Origin: Loigolactobacillus coryniformis subsp. coryniformis KCTC 3167 = DSM 20001
GTDB taxonomy: Bacteria > Bacillota > Bacilli > Lactobacillales > Lactobacillaceae
Assembly: GCF_002706425.1 (NCBI RefSeq)
Contig: NZ_CP017713.1
Coordinates: forward strand, 2,666,001 to 2,730,000
Direction: 5' to 3'
Length of the DNA: 64,000 bases
Shown: in pieces, positions 1-8,093 of the stretch
Numbering within the stretch: the first letter of the stretch is position 1
Layout: every line of letters begins with the position of its first letter
Position numbers and translations under genes: made by a program
The notes under the pieces: model-generated
What the model was told of the DNA's origin: nothing
The model's input: only the letters and a program-made list of their open reading frames with translations
Database searches by the model: none

Positions 1-435
1 AAAAGTCTGCGCCTTAGCTACGATGTCAACTTGCGGAAAAGCCAACAACCAGGCCGCAAACGGTGCTAAACCATTTTCCCGCGCAATCGTCGCTTTAGTC
101 CGCCGTTTTTGTTTGTAAGGTAAATACAGATCCTCAACTTGCTGCAATTTAGTGGCTTTTTGAATCTTCTTTTGTAATTCCGGCGTTAACTTGCCTTGTT
201 CTTGAATGTTTTTTAATACTTCATTTTGCCGCTCAACTAGTCCCATTTGGTAGTTATAAGTAGTTTCGATGGCCCGAATTTGGACTTCATCTAAGTTACC
301 AGTAACTTCCTTACGGTAACGCGCCACAAACGGCACCGTGTTGCCATCGGTCAATAATTGAAGCGTACTTTTAATTTGTTTGCCATGATATTCAGGTAAG
401 CGGTCAATTGTCCGCTGTAAAATTTCGTTATCCAT
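1..435 (-). CDS. tex: Tex-family RNA-binding transcriptional accessory protein, N-terminal part
   Basis: The reading frame enters from the left edge of the window and its start codon is at 435, so only about 145 N-terminal residues are visible. The start is ATG preceded by GAGG at a normal distance. The visible protein begins MDNEILQRTIDRLPEY and contains the stretch TVPFVARYRKEVTGNLDE, which is the conserved N-terminal block of Tex proteins, followed by the LYLPYKQKRRTKATIARE motif. Tex is a cytoplasmic nucleic-acid-binding protein with a C-terminal S1 domain and a role in transcription; the S1 domain lies outside the window. Confidence 0.9.
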   Translation of the reverse strand, partial: MDNEILQRTIDRLPEYHGKQIKSTLQLLTDGNTVPFVARYRKEVTGNLDEVQIRAIETTYNYQMGLVERQNEVLKNIQEQGKLTPELQKKIQKATKLQQVEDLYLPYKQKRRTKATIARENGLAPFAAWLLAFPQVDIVAKAQTF

Positions 436-503
436 GTCGACCTCATTCTATTAATTTACTTACCTACTATTATACGTAGCCGGTTCGGGAAATACCAGTA
501 TAC

Positions 504-535
504 AAAAAGAGTCAGCCTGAATGAACGGCTAACTC
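504..535 (-). terminator. Intrinsic terminator after the TrpXYZ-like ABC operon
   Basis: On the minus strand a 9-bp stem (GAGTTAGCC with GGCTGACTC, one G-T pair) is followed by a run of five T. It lies about 50 bp after the stop of the ABC ATPase gene and before tex. Confidence 0.75.
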
Positions 536-583
536 CATTTTATTTTCTACTAGCTCAATCTCAATATTTTTCAACACACGCGA

Positions 584-1354
584 CTAGCTTAATGTTTCGT
601 CAAAGAACTCATACAACTGCTCGCGACTTAATTTTTGTTTCTCGGTTGCGTTAAAATCAGCTTCGATCCGTCCATCATCAATGACGATCAGCCGATTACC
701 GTATGCCAAGGCATCTTCCAAATGATGGGTGATCATCAGGCAAGTTTGGTTGCTTTGGGTGATGCGCTTTTGTGTGTAGTGCATCAATTGTTCACTGGTT
801 TTTGGGTCCAGCGCTGCCGTGTGTTCATCTAACAGCAAAATATCTGGCGTTGTCATGGTGGCCATGAGCAAACTTAGTGCCTGCCGTTGACCACCGGATA
901 AGTTGCCGGTTGGCGTATCTAGATGATTCTCTAGCCCATTACCAATCTCAGCAGCCATTTCACGAAATTTATCACGATTTTGGCGCAATTTACGTAGCTT
1001 CAAAGTCCGTCGTTGACCGCGCTGTTGGGCTAACAACAAGTTTTCCGCAACCGTCATCCGCGGTGCGGTCCCCATTTTCGGGTCCTGAAACACACGACTC
1101 AGATATTGTGCGCGCTTTTCTTCGTTGTCGCGACTAATATCGCGCTGACGCAAAATCACTTGACCAGCGGTAGGCTGTAAATTACCAGCGATCGTATTGA
1201 ATAATGTGGTTTTGCCGGCCCCATTTGTCCCTAGCACCGTGACAAAATCACCGCGATTGATGGTTAAATTCAGTTGTTTTAAAATTTGCCGCTCCTCATT
1301 ACCACTATTAACCGTAACGACAATATTCTTTAATTGTAAAATTGGCTCACTCAT
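584..1354 (-). CDS. ABC transporter ATP-binding protein (TrpZ-like, COG1101 type)
   Basis: This is the ATPase subunit of an importer whose permease and substrate-binding protein are encoded just upstream. Walker A is LGTNGAGKTT (about residues 41-50), the signature is LSGGQRQ (about 152-158), Walker B is ILLLDEH followed by TAALD (about 172-183), and the switch histidine is in MITHH near 210. The DEHTAALD form is typical of the family that accompanies PF04392-type binding proteins. Length is 256 aa. The start overlaps the permease stop by 8 bp, which indicates translational coupling. The substrate is not evident from sequence; related streptococcal systems are linked to tryptophan. Confidence 0.9.
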   Translation of the reverse strand: MSEPILQLKNIVVTVNSGNEERQILKQLNLTINRGDFVTVLGTNGAGKTTLFNTIAGNLQPTAGQVILRQRDISRDNEEKRAQYLSRVFQDPKMGTAPRMTVAENLLLAQQRGQRRTLKLRKLRQNRDKFREMAAEIGNGLENHLDTPTGNLSGGQRQALSLLMATMTTPDILLLDEHTAALDPKTSEQLMHYTQKRITQSNQTCLMITHHLEDALAYGNRLIVIDDGRIEADFNATEKQKLSREQLYEFFDETLS

Positions 1355-2246
1355 GCCGACTCACCCCATTCCGGATTAACTTTTGAACGTGAAAACGTTG
1401 TTGCAATGTTGGTAACATTAATGCCAGCGCCAAAACGATCGCTGAGATCAACTTTAGATCGTCTGTATTGAAACCTAATTGGAGAACGATCAACAAAACG
1501 AAACGATACAAAATACTGCCTAAGATCACAGCAACTAGGCGTTGATTCATGGTTAACTCGCCAAAAGCAACTTCACCGATAATGATCGAAGCCAGTCCGA
1601 TAACGATAACGCCGATCCCCATACTGACGTCAGCGTAACCGTTACTCTGCGCCATCAATGCACCAGCAATACCGATAAAGCCGTTAGAAACCATCAAGCC
1701 CATGATCGTCATGCCATCCGTTTTGATGCCTAATGACCGCGCCATTGTGACGTTATCACCGGTAGCGATAAAGGCTTGGCCTAACTCAGTTTGCAAGAAA
1801 TAGATCAGAATAAGCAAGGTGACCAATACGAACAAGAAGCCAACCACAACGCCATCAAAATATTGCGGTAAGCGGGTCAAAAATTTTGCCTTGAATAGTG
1901 TATTTTCATTTAACAAAGAAACATTCGCCTTACCCATCACCCGTAAGTTGATTGAATATAGCGCCGTCATCACTAAAATACCGGCTAATAAAATCGGAAT
2001 TTTACCTTTGGTATAAAGCAACCCCGTAGCTAAACCGGCTAACATCCCGGCAACAAACGCCAACAACGTTGCCAATAATGGCGACATACCATGCGTGATT
2101 GCCGTAACTGCTACTGCCGCACCAAACGGAAAAGTGCCTTCAACTGTCATATCAGGAAAATTCAGCACCCGGAAAGTCAGAAACAAGCCGACACCGAGAA
2201 TCCCCCACATTAGTCCTTGACCGATCGCTGATGTAATTAGACTCAT
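1347..2246 (-). CDS. ABC transporter permease (TrpY-like, COG4120 type)
   Basis: A 299-residue hydrophobic protein with about eight predicted membrane segments. It carries the glycine-rich stretches of the branched-chain-amino-acid-type permease superfamily, for example GVGLFLTFRVLNFPDMTVEG near the N-terminus and GNGFIGIAGALMAQS-like sequence in the middle. Its ATG overlaps the stop of the binding-protein gene (ATGA), and its own end overlaps the ATPase start, so the three genes form one tightly coupled operon. It would form the membrane channel of the importer. Substrate unknown. Confidence 0.88.
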   Translation of the reverse strand: MSLITSAIGQGLMWGILGVGLFLTFRVLNFPDMTVEGTFPFGAAVAVTAITHGMSPLLATLLAFVAGMLAGLATGLLYTKGKIPILLAGILVMTALYSINLRVMGKANVSLLNENTLFKAKFLTRLPQYFDGVVVGFLFVLVTLLILIYFLQTELGQAFIATGDNVTMARSLGIKTDGMTIMGLMVSNGFIGIAGALMAQSNGYADVSMGIGVIVIGLASIIIGEVAFGELTMNQRLVAVILGSILYRFVLLIVLQLGFNTDDLKLISAIVLALALMLPTLQQRFHVQKLIRNGVSRHE

Positions 2247-3247
2247 TTATAAACCTCTCCTTTCTGTTGTGCTTCTTTTTGTAACTTAGCCGGAATCTTG
2301 ATTCCCAGCAAATCTGCTTCTTTTTGATTCAAAATTAAATCACCTTTAGCCACGATTTTCACTGGCGTGGTGGCTGGATCAGATTTACCTTCCAGTACAT
2401 CCGCCGCCATGTTCCCAGTTGCTACACCTAACTGATATTGATTGATCCCGTAAGTCGCTAAACCGCCATCTTCGACCATCGTCCCAGCTGGTGGGAAAAC
2501 GGGGATCTTGGCTGCGTTGGTATTTTTGACCAGGGTCTGCATTGCACTGGCGATCGTGTTATCAGTTGGTACGTAAACCGCCTTGACTTGGCGCGCCATG
2601 GTTTGGGCCACTTGATCAACATCGTTAGAATTAGAGACGGTGAATTCTTTGATCGTAAAGCCGTACTTCGGTGCTAACTTGCGCACCACTTTGACTTCTG
2701 CTTGCGCCGATGGATCACTGGACGTATACATCACCCCGAGTACTTTAACATCAGGCAAAAGCTCACGAATCAATTTCAATTGGTCAGCAGTTGGTGTGCG
2801 GTTAGACACGCCGGTGATGTTATGGCCTGGGTGCGCATTATTTTCAACTAAGCCGGCTGACTTCGGATTAGAAATAGCACCTAAAATTAACGGTGTCGTT
2901 TTATCAGTATTAGCGATCGCCTGTGCCGCCGGTGTGGCGATACCAATGTTTAAATCAGTATTTTCATTTTGAAAACGTTCGGCGATCGATTTTAGATTAC
3001 TTTGATCACCCTCAGCATTTTTAAAATCGATTTTAGCAGTTTTGCCATTAACAAAACCACGCTTACGCAACTGATCAATGGTGCCGCGACGGATATCATC
3101 TAGCGCCGGATGCGACATCGTTTGTAAAATACCGATCGTTGGCTTTTTTACCGCCTGTGGCTTGTCTTGTTTCACACCGCCTTCTTGGAAAAACGCAAAA
3201 CCGAGAAAAACTAGCAACAAACCAATGAATGATAACATACGTTTCAT
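2243..3247 (-). CDS. ABC transporter substrate-binding protein (PF04392, TrpX-like)
   Basis: The product is 334 aa when started at the ATG at 3247, which has a strong GGGAGGG ribosome binding site; an in-frame extension to 3295 has none. The N-terminus (MKRMLSFIGLLLVFLGFAFF) is a signal or anchor segment. There is no lipobox cysteine after it, so the protein is probably membrane-anchored or secreted rather than a lipoprotein. The body has the PF04392 pattern: GILQTMSHPALDDIRRG, then ANTDKTTPLILGAISNPKSAGLV, then GVMYTSSDPSA. It is the first gene of the importer operon and is preceded by a long structured leader with a terminator. Confidence 0.88.
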   Translation of the reverse strand: MKRMLSFIGLLLVFLGFAFFQEGGVKQDKPQAVKKPTIGILQTMSHPALDDIRRGTIDQLRKRGFVNGKTAKIDFKNAEGDQSNLKSIAERFQNENTDLNIGIATPAAQAIANTDKTTPLILGAISNPKSAGLVENNAHPGHNITGVSNRTPTADQLKLIRELLPDVKVLGVMYTSSDPSAQAEVKVVRKLAPKYGFTIKEFTVSNSNDVDQVAQTMARQVKAVYVPTDNTIASAMQTLVKNTNAAKIPVFPPAGTMVEDGGLATYGINQYQLGVATGNMAADVLEGKSDPATTPVKIVAKGDLILNQKEADLLGIKIPAKLQKEAQQKGEVYK

Positions 3248-3321
3248 GTAAAACCCTCCCACAACTATTTTTTCAAGAAAAAAAGCAACCACCAATTTAA
3301 GGGTGATTGCTTAAAAGTAAA

Positions 3322-3350
3322 CAAAAACCCGCATAGATTGTCTATGCGGG
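3322..3350 (-). terminator. Leader terminator (attenuator) upstream of the ABC operon
   Basis: A perfect 10-bp stem CCCGCATAGA / TCTATGCGGG with a 3-nt loop, followed on the minus strand by a T run. It sits between the promoter and the first gene, so it must be bypassed for expression. The TCTATG at the 3' side of the upstream pseudoknot hairpin could pair with CATAGA of the terminator stem as a competing structure (inference). Confidence 0.85.
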
Positions 3351-3503
3351 CACAAAGAACAGCAAAGCCAACATAGATACGTTCCTCTGACAGAGCGTAT
3401 CTACATTAGATAACGATCTGTCTACAGTTGGCTTTGCCACCAGGCATTGTTCAATTGTAACCGACGTCGTTGCATTGCGGTTCCCCTTTTCTCGATTTAA
3501 ATT
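3322..3503 (-). promoter_or_regulatory. Structured 5' leader of the TrpXYZ-like operon, candidate riboswitch of unrecognised class
   Basis: The transcript predicted from the promoter at 3510-3539 has about 250 nt before the first start codon. It can form: a 5-bp helix AACCG/CGGTT near its 5' end; a small TGCC-TGGT-GGCA hairpin; a perfect 11-bp helix between 3427-3437 and 3362-3372; and inside that an 8-bp hairpin (3396-3403 with 3374-3381) whose loop contains TCTGTC (3389-3394), which pairs perfectly with GACAGA at 3417-3422. The last pairing makes an H-type pseudoknot. A 10-bp terminator follows. I see no T-box motif (AGGGTGG), and no match that I recognise to the cobalamin, lysine, SAM or TPP cores. 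Confidence 0.6.
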
Positions 3504-3509
3504 AGTTAG

Positions 3510-3539
3510 AGTATAGCTTAGTTCCTACTAGCTTGTCAA
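3510..3539 (-). promoter_or_regulatory. Promoter of the TrpXYZ-like operon
   Basis: A -35 TTGACA (3534-3539) and a -10 TATACT (3510-3515) on the minus strand are separated by 18 bp. This is a near-consensus vegetative promoter. Confidence 0.75.
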
Positions 3540-3540
3540 A

Positions 3541-3730
3541 TCTATTTTTAATCTATTTCACATTTTCAGAAGAATACTTTCTGAGATCATTCGTACAGAA
3601 CCAGAGCAAATTCCATTCCAGTACGCACAAACGGACTATCGGACTAGCACCTAACTAACCCCGTTTTGGTGTATTACCTCATGTTTTTTCCACACAAATA
3701 GTAGCCCAGTATTGAGCCTATTTTAAAATA
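3541..3730. other. Intergenic stretch between two convergently spaced transcription units
   Basis: About 190 bp with no credible coding frame. It separates the promoter of the ABC operon from the terminator of the ATPase operon. I see no further structure in it. Confidence 0.5.
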
Positions 3731-3762
3731 AAAAAGTGCCAAACCTCTCGGCCGACACTTTT
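3731..3762 (-). terminator. Terminator of the P-type ATPase operon
   Basis: On the minus strand AAGTGTCGGCC pairs with GGTTTGGCACTT around a GAGAG loop, followed by a T run. It lies directly after the stop of the small hypothetical gene. Confidence 0.75.
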
Positions 3763-3769
3763 CATCTGC

Positions 3770-4210
3770 TTATTGTAACAACTGTGCGATCCGCGCAATT
3801 TGCTTGTTTAATGCCAACGAACTATCGTCTTGTTGCTTTTCCGCTGCAGCAAATGCCGCAGTGTCGATCGTATGTGCGGTGGCATCAACACTAGCCGCCA
3901 TTTGGACACAACCGGCAACATAATCCGTGTAGGCACTCAGCAATAAATGGTGAATGCCTAACGCTTTAGCTGGTGGGCGCACTGCTTTGACCGTAGCCAA
4001 ATTAGCTTGGTAATCAGCAACGCCGCGATCGAAGTTGGCTTTAATGCTCGTCCATTGATCATTGCTGATATCGCCGATCGTATCGGTGGCAATAGCTGAC
4101 TTCAGCAGCTCATAATCACCATTGAGATCAGTCGTCAGGCTCTCTGTCGTCTGAATCATTTGATCAATGACCTGCGCATAATGCGCCATAACTTGTTTTA
4201 CTTTTACCAT
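3770..4210 (-). CDS. Small helical protein of unknown function, co-transcribed with the P-type ATPase
   Basis: I do not recognise a family. The product is 146 aa, rich in Ala, Thr, Asp and Gln, with no membrane segment and a likely all-helical, bundle-like character. Single Cys and few aromatic residues are seen. The start ATG at 4210 has GGAG at a proper distance. The gene begins 24 bp after the stop of the cation ATPase and before a terminator, so it is the second gene of the Mn-riboswitch-controlled unit. That context suggests a cytoplasmic accessory role in metal stress, but nothing in the sequence proves it. Confidence 0.7.
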   Translation of the reverse strand: MVKVKQVMAHYAQVIDQMIQTTESLTTDLNGDYELLKSAIATDTIGDISNDQWTSIKANFDRGVADYQANLATVKAVRPPAKALGIHHLLLSAYTDYVAGCVQMAASVDATAHTIDTAAFAAAEKQQDDSSLALNKQIARIAQLLQ

Positions 4211-4234
4211 ATTTACTCCGACCTCACTATAAAA

Positions 4235-6904
4235 TTATTTATTCATACCCATGCGTCGTTGCACGAACTTCACGATTTCGACAATGATCACGATCGAGAA
4301 GGAACCGCCCAACACGGTCAACCATTGATGCCAATCAAGCGGTGTGACGTGGAATAATTGGTTAAACCCTGGAATCAGGATCGTTGCTGCCATTAAAACC
4401 GTGGAAGCTAAGATCGCCCAGTTAAATGAATGATTAGCGAAAATCCCTTTATGGAAAATCGTCCCGTAAATTGATTTCACGTTAAAGGCATGGAACAACT
4501 GAATCAAGCCTAAGGTTGCAAAGGCCATTGTCAACGCATCAGCGTGGGCTAAACTATCACTGGCGTGCATTGGGTAAGTGATCCCGATCCAATAAACGAT
4601 CAGCGTGATCGCACCTTCCAGCAAACCTTGATAAATAATCGATTGACTTAAACCGCCGGATAAGAAATTTGATTTACGACCGCGCGGTTTGCGTTTCATA
4701 ATATCGCGTTCCATTGGTTCGATCCCTAAAGCGATTGCTGGGAATGTATCGGTAACTAAATTGATCCACAAAATCTGAACCGGCGCAAGAATTTGCCAGC
4801 CGAGAATTGTCATCATGAACAAGGTCAAGACTTCACCTAAGTTAGCTGATAACAAGTACTGAATCGCTTTTTGAATATTAGCAAAGACTTTCCGGCCTTC
4901 TTCCACCGCAACTACGATCGTGGAGAAATTATCATCGGCTAAGACCATATCGGAAGCGTTTTTCGATACTTCCGTCCCGGTGATCCCCATACCGATCCCG
5001 ATATCAGCGGCTTTTAGCGCAGGGGCATCGTTGACCCCGTCACCAGTCATAGCCACGACTTTACCTCGTTTCTGCCAAGCATTGACGATCCGCACCTTAT
5101 GTTCAGGCGCAACGCGGGCATAAACCGAGTAATCGCCAACTCGCTTAGCAAATTCATCGTCACTCATTTCATCCAATTCGTTACCGCTGATGATTGCTTT
5201 TTCATCATGATCCCCAATGATGCCTAAACGTTTGGCAATCGCTTCAGCAGTCTCACGATGGTCACCAGTGATCATCATTGGCCGAATGCCGGCTTCTTTG
5301 GCTTCACGAACAGCTTCTTCAACCTCCGGCCGCTCAGGATCGATCATCCCGATCAAGCCAGTAAAGATCATCTCCTGCTCTACCGTGTTCGTATCAACCG
5401 TTTCTGGGAGTTCGGTGACAATTTTATACGCCATTCCCAAAACACGCAAGGCTTGCCGTGCTAGCTGCGTATTGGTGTTTAATATCAAATCACGTTCTTT
5501 ATCGTCCATTGGTTCAACGGTACCATCGACTTCATATTGTGTTGCTCGTTGTAACAACTGATCTGGTGCACCTTTGGTAGCCACTAAATAGCGCCCATCA
5601 GCCAACTCGTGAATCGTTGTCATCAACTTACGTTCTGAATCAAACGGTACTTCATTGACCCGTGGTAAACGTTCTAACAACGCTGGCACGTCCAACTTAT
5701 GAGTCAAGCCAAATTGGACTAGTGCGGTCTCGGTTGGATCACCGAGCAGCTTGCCGTCCTTATCGATTTTGGTATCATTAGCCAACGTCATGATTTGTAC
5801 CGTCATGTCATCCAAAGTTGCCTTACTTTCACTGGCAACTTCTAAGCGATTGTTGGTAAATAACCGTTCAACGGTCATTTTGTTTTGGGTCAACGTCCCG
5901 GTTTTATCGGAAGCAATAATATCGGTGCTGCCTAAAGTTTCTACTGCCGGTAACTTACGCACGATCGCATTCCGTTTCGCCATTCGTCGTGTGCCTAACG
6001 CTAAGGTAACCGTCACGATTGCTGGTAAACCTTCAGGAATCGCTGCGACTGCCAAGGAGATCGCCGTTAATAACATATTTAATACGGTTTCTCGTTGGTT
6101 AAGTAAACCAAGGGCAAAAATTAAAACGGATAAGAATAAGATCAACCATGTTAACGTTTTCCCTAAAGAATTAAGATTTTCCTGTAATGGCGTCTTCGTT
6201 TCGTCAGCTTGATTCAACATTCCAGCGATCCGCCCGACTTCCGTTTGCATCCCGGTAGCCACCACGACCCCAGTTCCACGACCATTGGTGATGTTACTGT
6301 TCATAAATGCCATATTCGTTTGGTCGCCTAGACTGACTTTTTCATCAGCTTTAACGTCGAGTACGCCGGTTTGCTTTTCAACCGGTACTGATTCCCCAGT
6401 CAAAGCTGCTTCCTCAACACGCAAAGTCTGCGCAGCAATCAAGCGTAGATCGGCCGGCACCACATCGCCAGCTTCAAGTAAAACGATATCACCGGGCACC
6501 ACATCTTCACTTTTGATCGTGAGTAATTCGCCATCGCGCCGGACATGAGCCATCGGCGCTGACATTTCTTTCAGTGCGTCGATAGCAGCCTCGGCTTGGA
6601 CTTCTTGGAAAACACCGAAAATAGCGTTTAAAACCACAACCAGCAAAATAATGACCGCGTCGGCAATTTCACCACTAAAAGCGGCCACGATCGCAGCGAC
6701 TAATAACACCGCGATCATGAAATCCTTAAACTGATCAATAAACCGTTCAATGATTGTTTTGCGCCGCTTAGCGACTAGACTATTGGCGCCGCCTTCACGC
6801 AGACGCTTGTCCGCTTCCGCCTTAGTTAAACCTTGTTCAGCGGTGTGGAGTGAAGCCTGTACTTCTGCTGTACTTGTGCTGTAAAACTTCTTCTCTTGGG
6901 CCAA
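4235..6904 (-). CDS. P-type cation-transporting ATPase (P2A type; probable Mn2+/Ca2+ exporter)
   Basis: An 889-aa ATP-driven cation pump of the plasma membrane. Motifs in order: TGES in the actuator domain (EAALTGESVPVEK), the PEGLP kink in the fourth transmembrane helix, the phosphorylated aspartate in SDKTGTLT (D333), and the hinge motif TGDGVNDAPALK. The C-terminal third has the extra helices and the FNVKS-type end of P2A pumps. I start it at the TTG at 6904, preceded by AAAGGGGGAA. A longer in-frame start at 6973 would lie inside the leader terminator and is unlikely. Control by a yybP-ykoY Mn2+ riboswitch points to Mn2+ export, as for YoaB of Lactococcus lactis. Ca2+ transport cannot be excluded. 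Confidence 0.93.
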   Translation of the reverse strand: MAQEKKFYSTSTAEVQASLHTAEQGLTKAEADKRLREGGANSLVAKRRKTIIERFIDQFKDFMIAVLLVAAIVAAFSGEIADAVIILLVVVLNAIFGVFQEVQAEAAIDALKEMSAPMAHVRRDGELLTIKSEDVVPGDIVLLEAGDVVPADLRLIAAQTLRVEEAALTGESVPVEKQTGVLDVKADEKVSLGDQTNMAFMNSNITNGRGTGVVVATGMQTEVGRIAGMLNQADETKTPLQENLNSLGKTLTWLILFLSVLIFALGLLNQRETVLNMLLTAISLAVAAIPEGLPAIVTVTLALGTRRMAKRNAIVRKLPAVETLGSTDIIASDKTGTLTQNKMTVERLFTNNRLEVASESKATLDDMTVQIMTLANDTKIDKDGKLLGDPTETALVQFGLTHKLDVPALLERLPRVNEVPFDSERKLMTTIHELADGRYLVATKGAPDQLLQRATQYEVDGTVEPMDDKERDLILNTNTQLARQALRVLGMAYKIVTELPETVDTNTVEQEMIFTGLIGMIDPERPEVEEAVREAKEAGIRPMMITGDHRETAEAIAKRLGIIGDHDEKAIISGNELDEMSDDEFAKRVGDYSVYARVAPEHKVRIVNAWQKRGKVVAMTGDGVNDAPALKAADIGIGMGITGTEVSKNASDMVLADDNFSTIVVAVEEGRKVFANIQKAIQYLLSANLGEVLTLFMMTILGWQILAPVQILWINLVTDTFPAIALGIEPMERDIMKRKPRGRKSNFLSGGLSQSIIYQGLLEGAITLIVYWIGITYPMHASDSLAHADALTMAFATLGLIQLFHAFNVKSIYGTIFHKGIFANHSFNWAILASTVLMAATILIPGFNQLFHVTPLDWHQWLTVLGGSFSIVIIVEIVKFVQRRMGMNK

Positions 6905-6938
6905 AAATAATTCCCCCTTTGATGGATTCGCAGCATAC

Positions 6939-7072
6939 AAAAAGTGAGACCCATGTATGTTGCAGAAACACACATAAGTCTCACTCTTTAAGATAACACC
7001 AGAAAAGTCGGGTAGACTTCCTTGTTGACGACGTTATCACGGCCATGTGTGGTCGCAAGTTACTCCCCTATG
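6939..7072 (-). promoter_or_regulatory. yybP-ykoY manganese riboswitch with overlapping terminator
   Basis: The minus-strand leader contains the diagnostic GGGGAGTAA loop sequence (GGGGAGTA at 7061-7068) and the CGTCGTCAAC stretch inside a GATAAC/GTTATC-closed helix, which matches the yybP-ykoY (Mn2+) class. The closing helix P1 is CATAGG (7067-7072) with CTTATG (6973-6978). That same CTTATG is part of the 5' arm of a long terminator (6944-6984, stem GTGAGAC...GTCTCAC, T run 6939-6943). P1 formation and termination are therefore mutually exclusive, so the design reads as an ON switch with Mn2+. Class assignment rests on motif recognition; the ON logic is inferred from pairing. Confidence 0.88.
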
Positions 7073-7082
7073 ATTTAAGCTT

Positions 7083-7112
7083 AGTATAACTGATTGATTA
7101 TCTATTTTACAA
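7083..7112 (-). promoter_or_regulatory. Promoter of the Mn riboswitch-ATPase unit
   Basis: A -10 TATACT (7083-7088) and a weak -35 TTGTAA (7107-7112) with 18-bp spacing lie just upstream of the aptamer on the minus strand. Confidence 0.55.
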
Positions 7113-7125
7113 GTAAAAAAATCGG

Positions 7126-7953
7126 TTACCGCCAGAAATTATCAAAAATAGTAATTGGCAAATGACGTTTATGCGCTGTTTTCAGATACCAGCCTTCAAT
7201 TTTTTCTGCGGCAGCTGGCGCAACGTCCTTACCTTCCAAATAATTGTCGATCTCATCATAACGCACACCCAGTGCAACCTCATCCGGCAACGCTGGCCGA
7301 TCTTCTTCCAAGTCTGCCGTTGGCACCTTTAAATAAAGATGTTCTGGTGCGCCTAGCGCTTTAAGCATTTGCTTGCCTTGCCGTTTATCCAAACGATATA
7401 GCGGCACCAAATCAGCCCCACCGTCACCGAATTTTGTGTAGAAACCAGTGATCGATTCAGCGGAATGATCTGTGCCTAAAACAACACCCTGCCGCGCCCC
7501 AGCGATCCCGTACTGCGCGATCATCCGCTGCCGTGCTTTGATATTACCTTTGTTAAAATCATTGATCGATAATTGATTAGCTTCTAATGCTGTCAAAGTC
7601 GCATCGACCGCTGGCTTGATATTGACACGCATCGTTTCATCGGCCTGAATAAAATCGATTGCTGCCATCGCATCACTTTCATCAGCTTGTTCGCCATAAG
7701 GTAAGCGCACTGCGATAAATCGATAAGTGGCATCGCCAGTTTCAGCACGCATCTCTTCTGCGGCCATTTGACCAAGCCTTCCCGCTAACGTAGAATCTTG
7801 CCCACCGGAGATCCCCAGCACCAGCGTTTTAACAAATGAGTACTTTTTCAGATAAGCTTTCATAAAATCAACACTTTTACGGATCTCAGCTTGCGGATCG
7901 ATCTCCGGTTGTGTTTTCATTGCTGCAATAATTTCTTTTTGTAATGGACGCAA
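7126..7953 (-). CDS. nadE: NH3-dependent NAD+ synthetase
   Basis: It amidates nicotinate adenine dinucleotide to NAD+ in the cytoplasm. The adenylation P-loop SGGQDST lies near residue 47 and the GTDHSAE motif follows; the N-terminal pattern [18 protein letters not shown]...EIRKSVDF is that of bacterial NadE. Of two in-frame TTG codons (7962 and 7953) I choose the second: the AAGGAG site directly abuts the first but is 9 nt from the second. The resulting 275 aa matches the family. It lies downstream of pncB, though a terminator and an extended -10 separate the two. Confidence 0.93.
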   Translation of the reverse strand: MRPLQKEIIAAMKTQPEIDPQAEIRKSVDFMKAYLKKYSFVKTLVLGISGGQDSTLAGRLGQMAAEEMRAETGDATYRFIAVRLPYGEQADESDAMAAIDFIQADETMRVNIKPAVDATLTALEANQLSINDFNKGNIKARQRMIAQYGIAGARQGVVLGTDHSAESITGFYTKFGDGGADLVPLYRLDKRQGKQMLKALGAPEHLYLKVPTADLEEDRPALPDEVALGVRYDEIDNYLEGKDVAPAAAEKIEGWYLKTAHKRHLPITIFDNFWR

Positions 7954-7991
7954 TGGATTCAACTCCTTAAATCACCAATTTAGTATACTTC

Positions 7992-8000
7992 ATTATACCA
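7992..8000 (-). promoter_or_regulatory. Extended -10 promoter candidate for nadE
   Basis: The minus strand reads TGGTATAAT, a perfect -10 with the TGN extension, about 30 bp before the nadE ribosome binding site. No clear -35 is visible. Confidence 0.55.
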
Positions 8001-8055
8001 CGCTCCCCGCAGCAAACAGTCTTTTAACCTGACATGCCGCGTCAGACTGAGATAC

Positions 8056-8086
8056 AAAAAAAGCGGCGCATTGGTTTGCGTCGCTT
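8056..8086 (-). terminator. Terminator of pncB
   Basis: On the minus strand AAGCGACGCA pairs with TGCGCCGCTT (one wobble) around a 6-nt loop, followed by a T run. It lies 8 bp after the pncB stop. Confidence 0.85.
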
Positions 8087-8093
8087 TAGACTT

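Noticed and set aside
3322-3503. T-box or cobalamin riboswitch upstream of the TrpXYZ-like operon
   Set aside because: The T-box core (AGGGTGG...) is absent next to the terminator, and the cobalamin-like words (AACTGTA, GTCAG) do not occur in the right order or structure.
6905-6973. N-terminal extension of the P-type ATPase
   Set aside because: It would translate the terminator hairpin of the riboswitch; the TTG at 6904 has a strong ribosome binding site.
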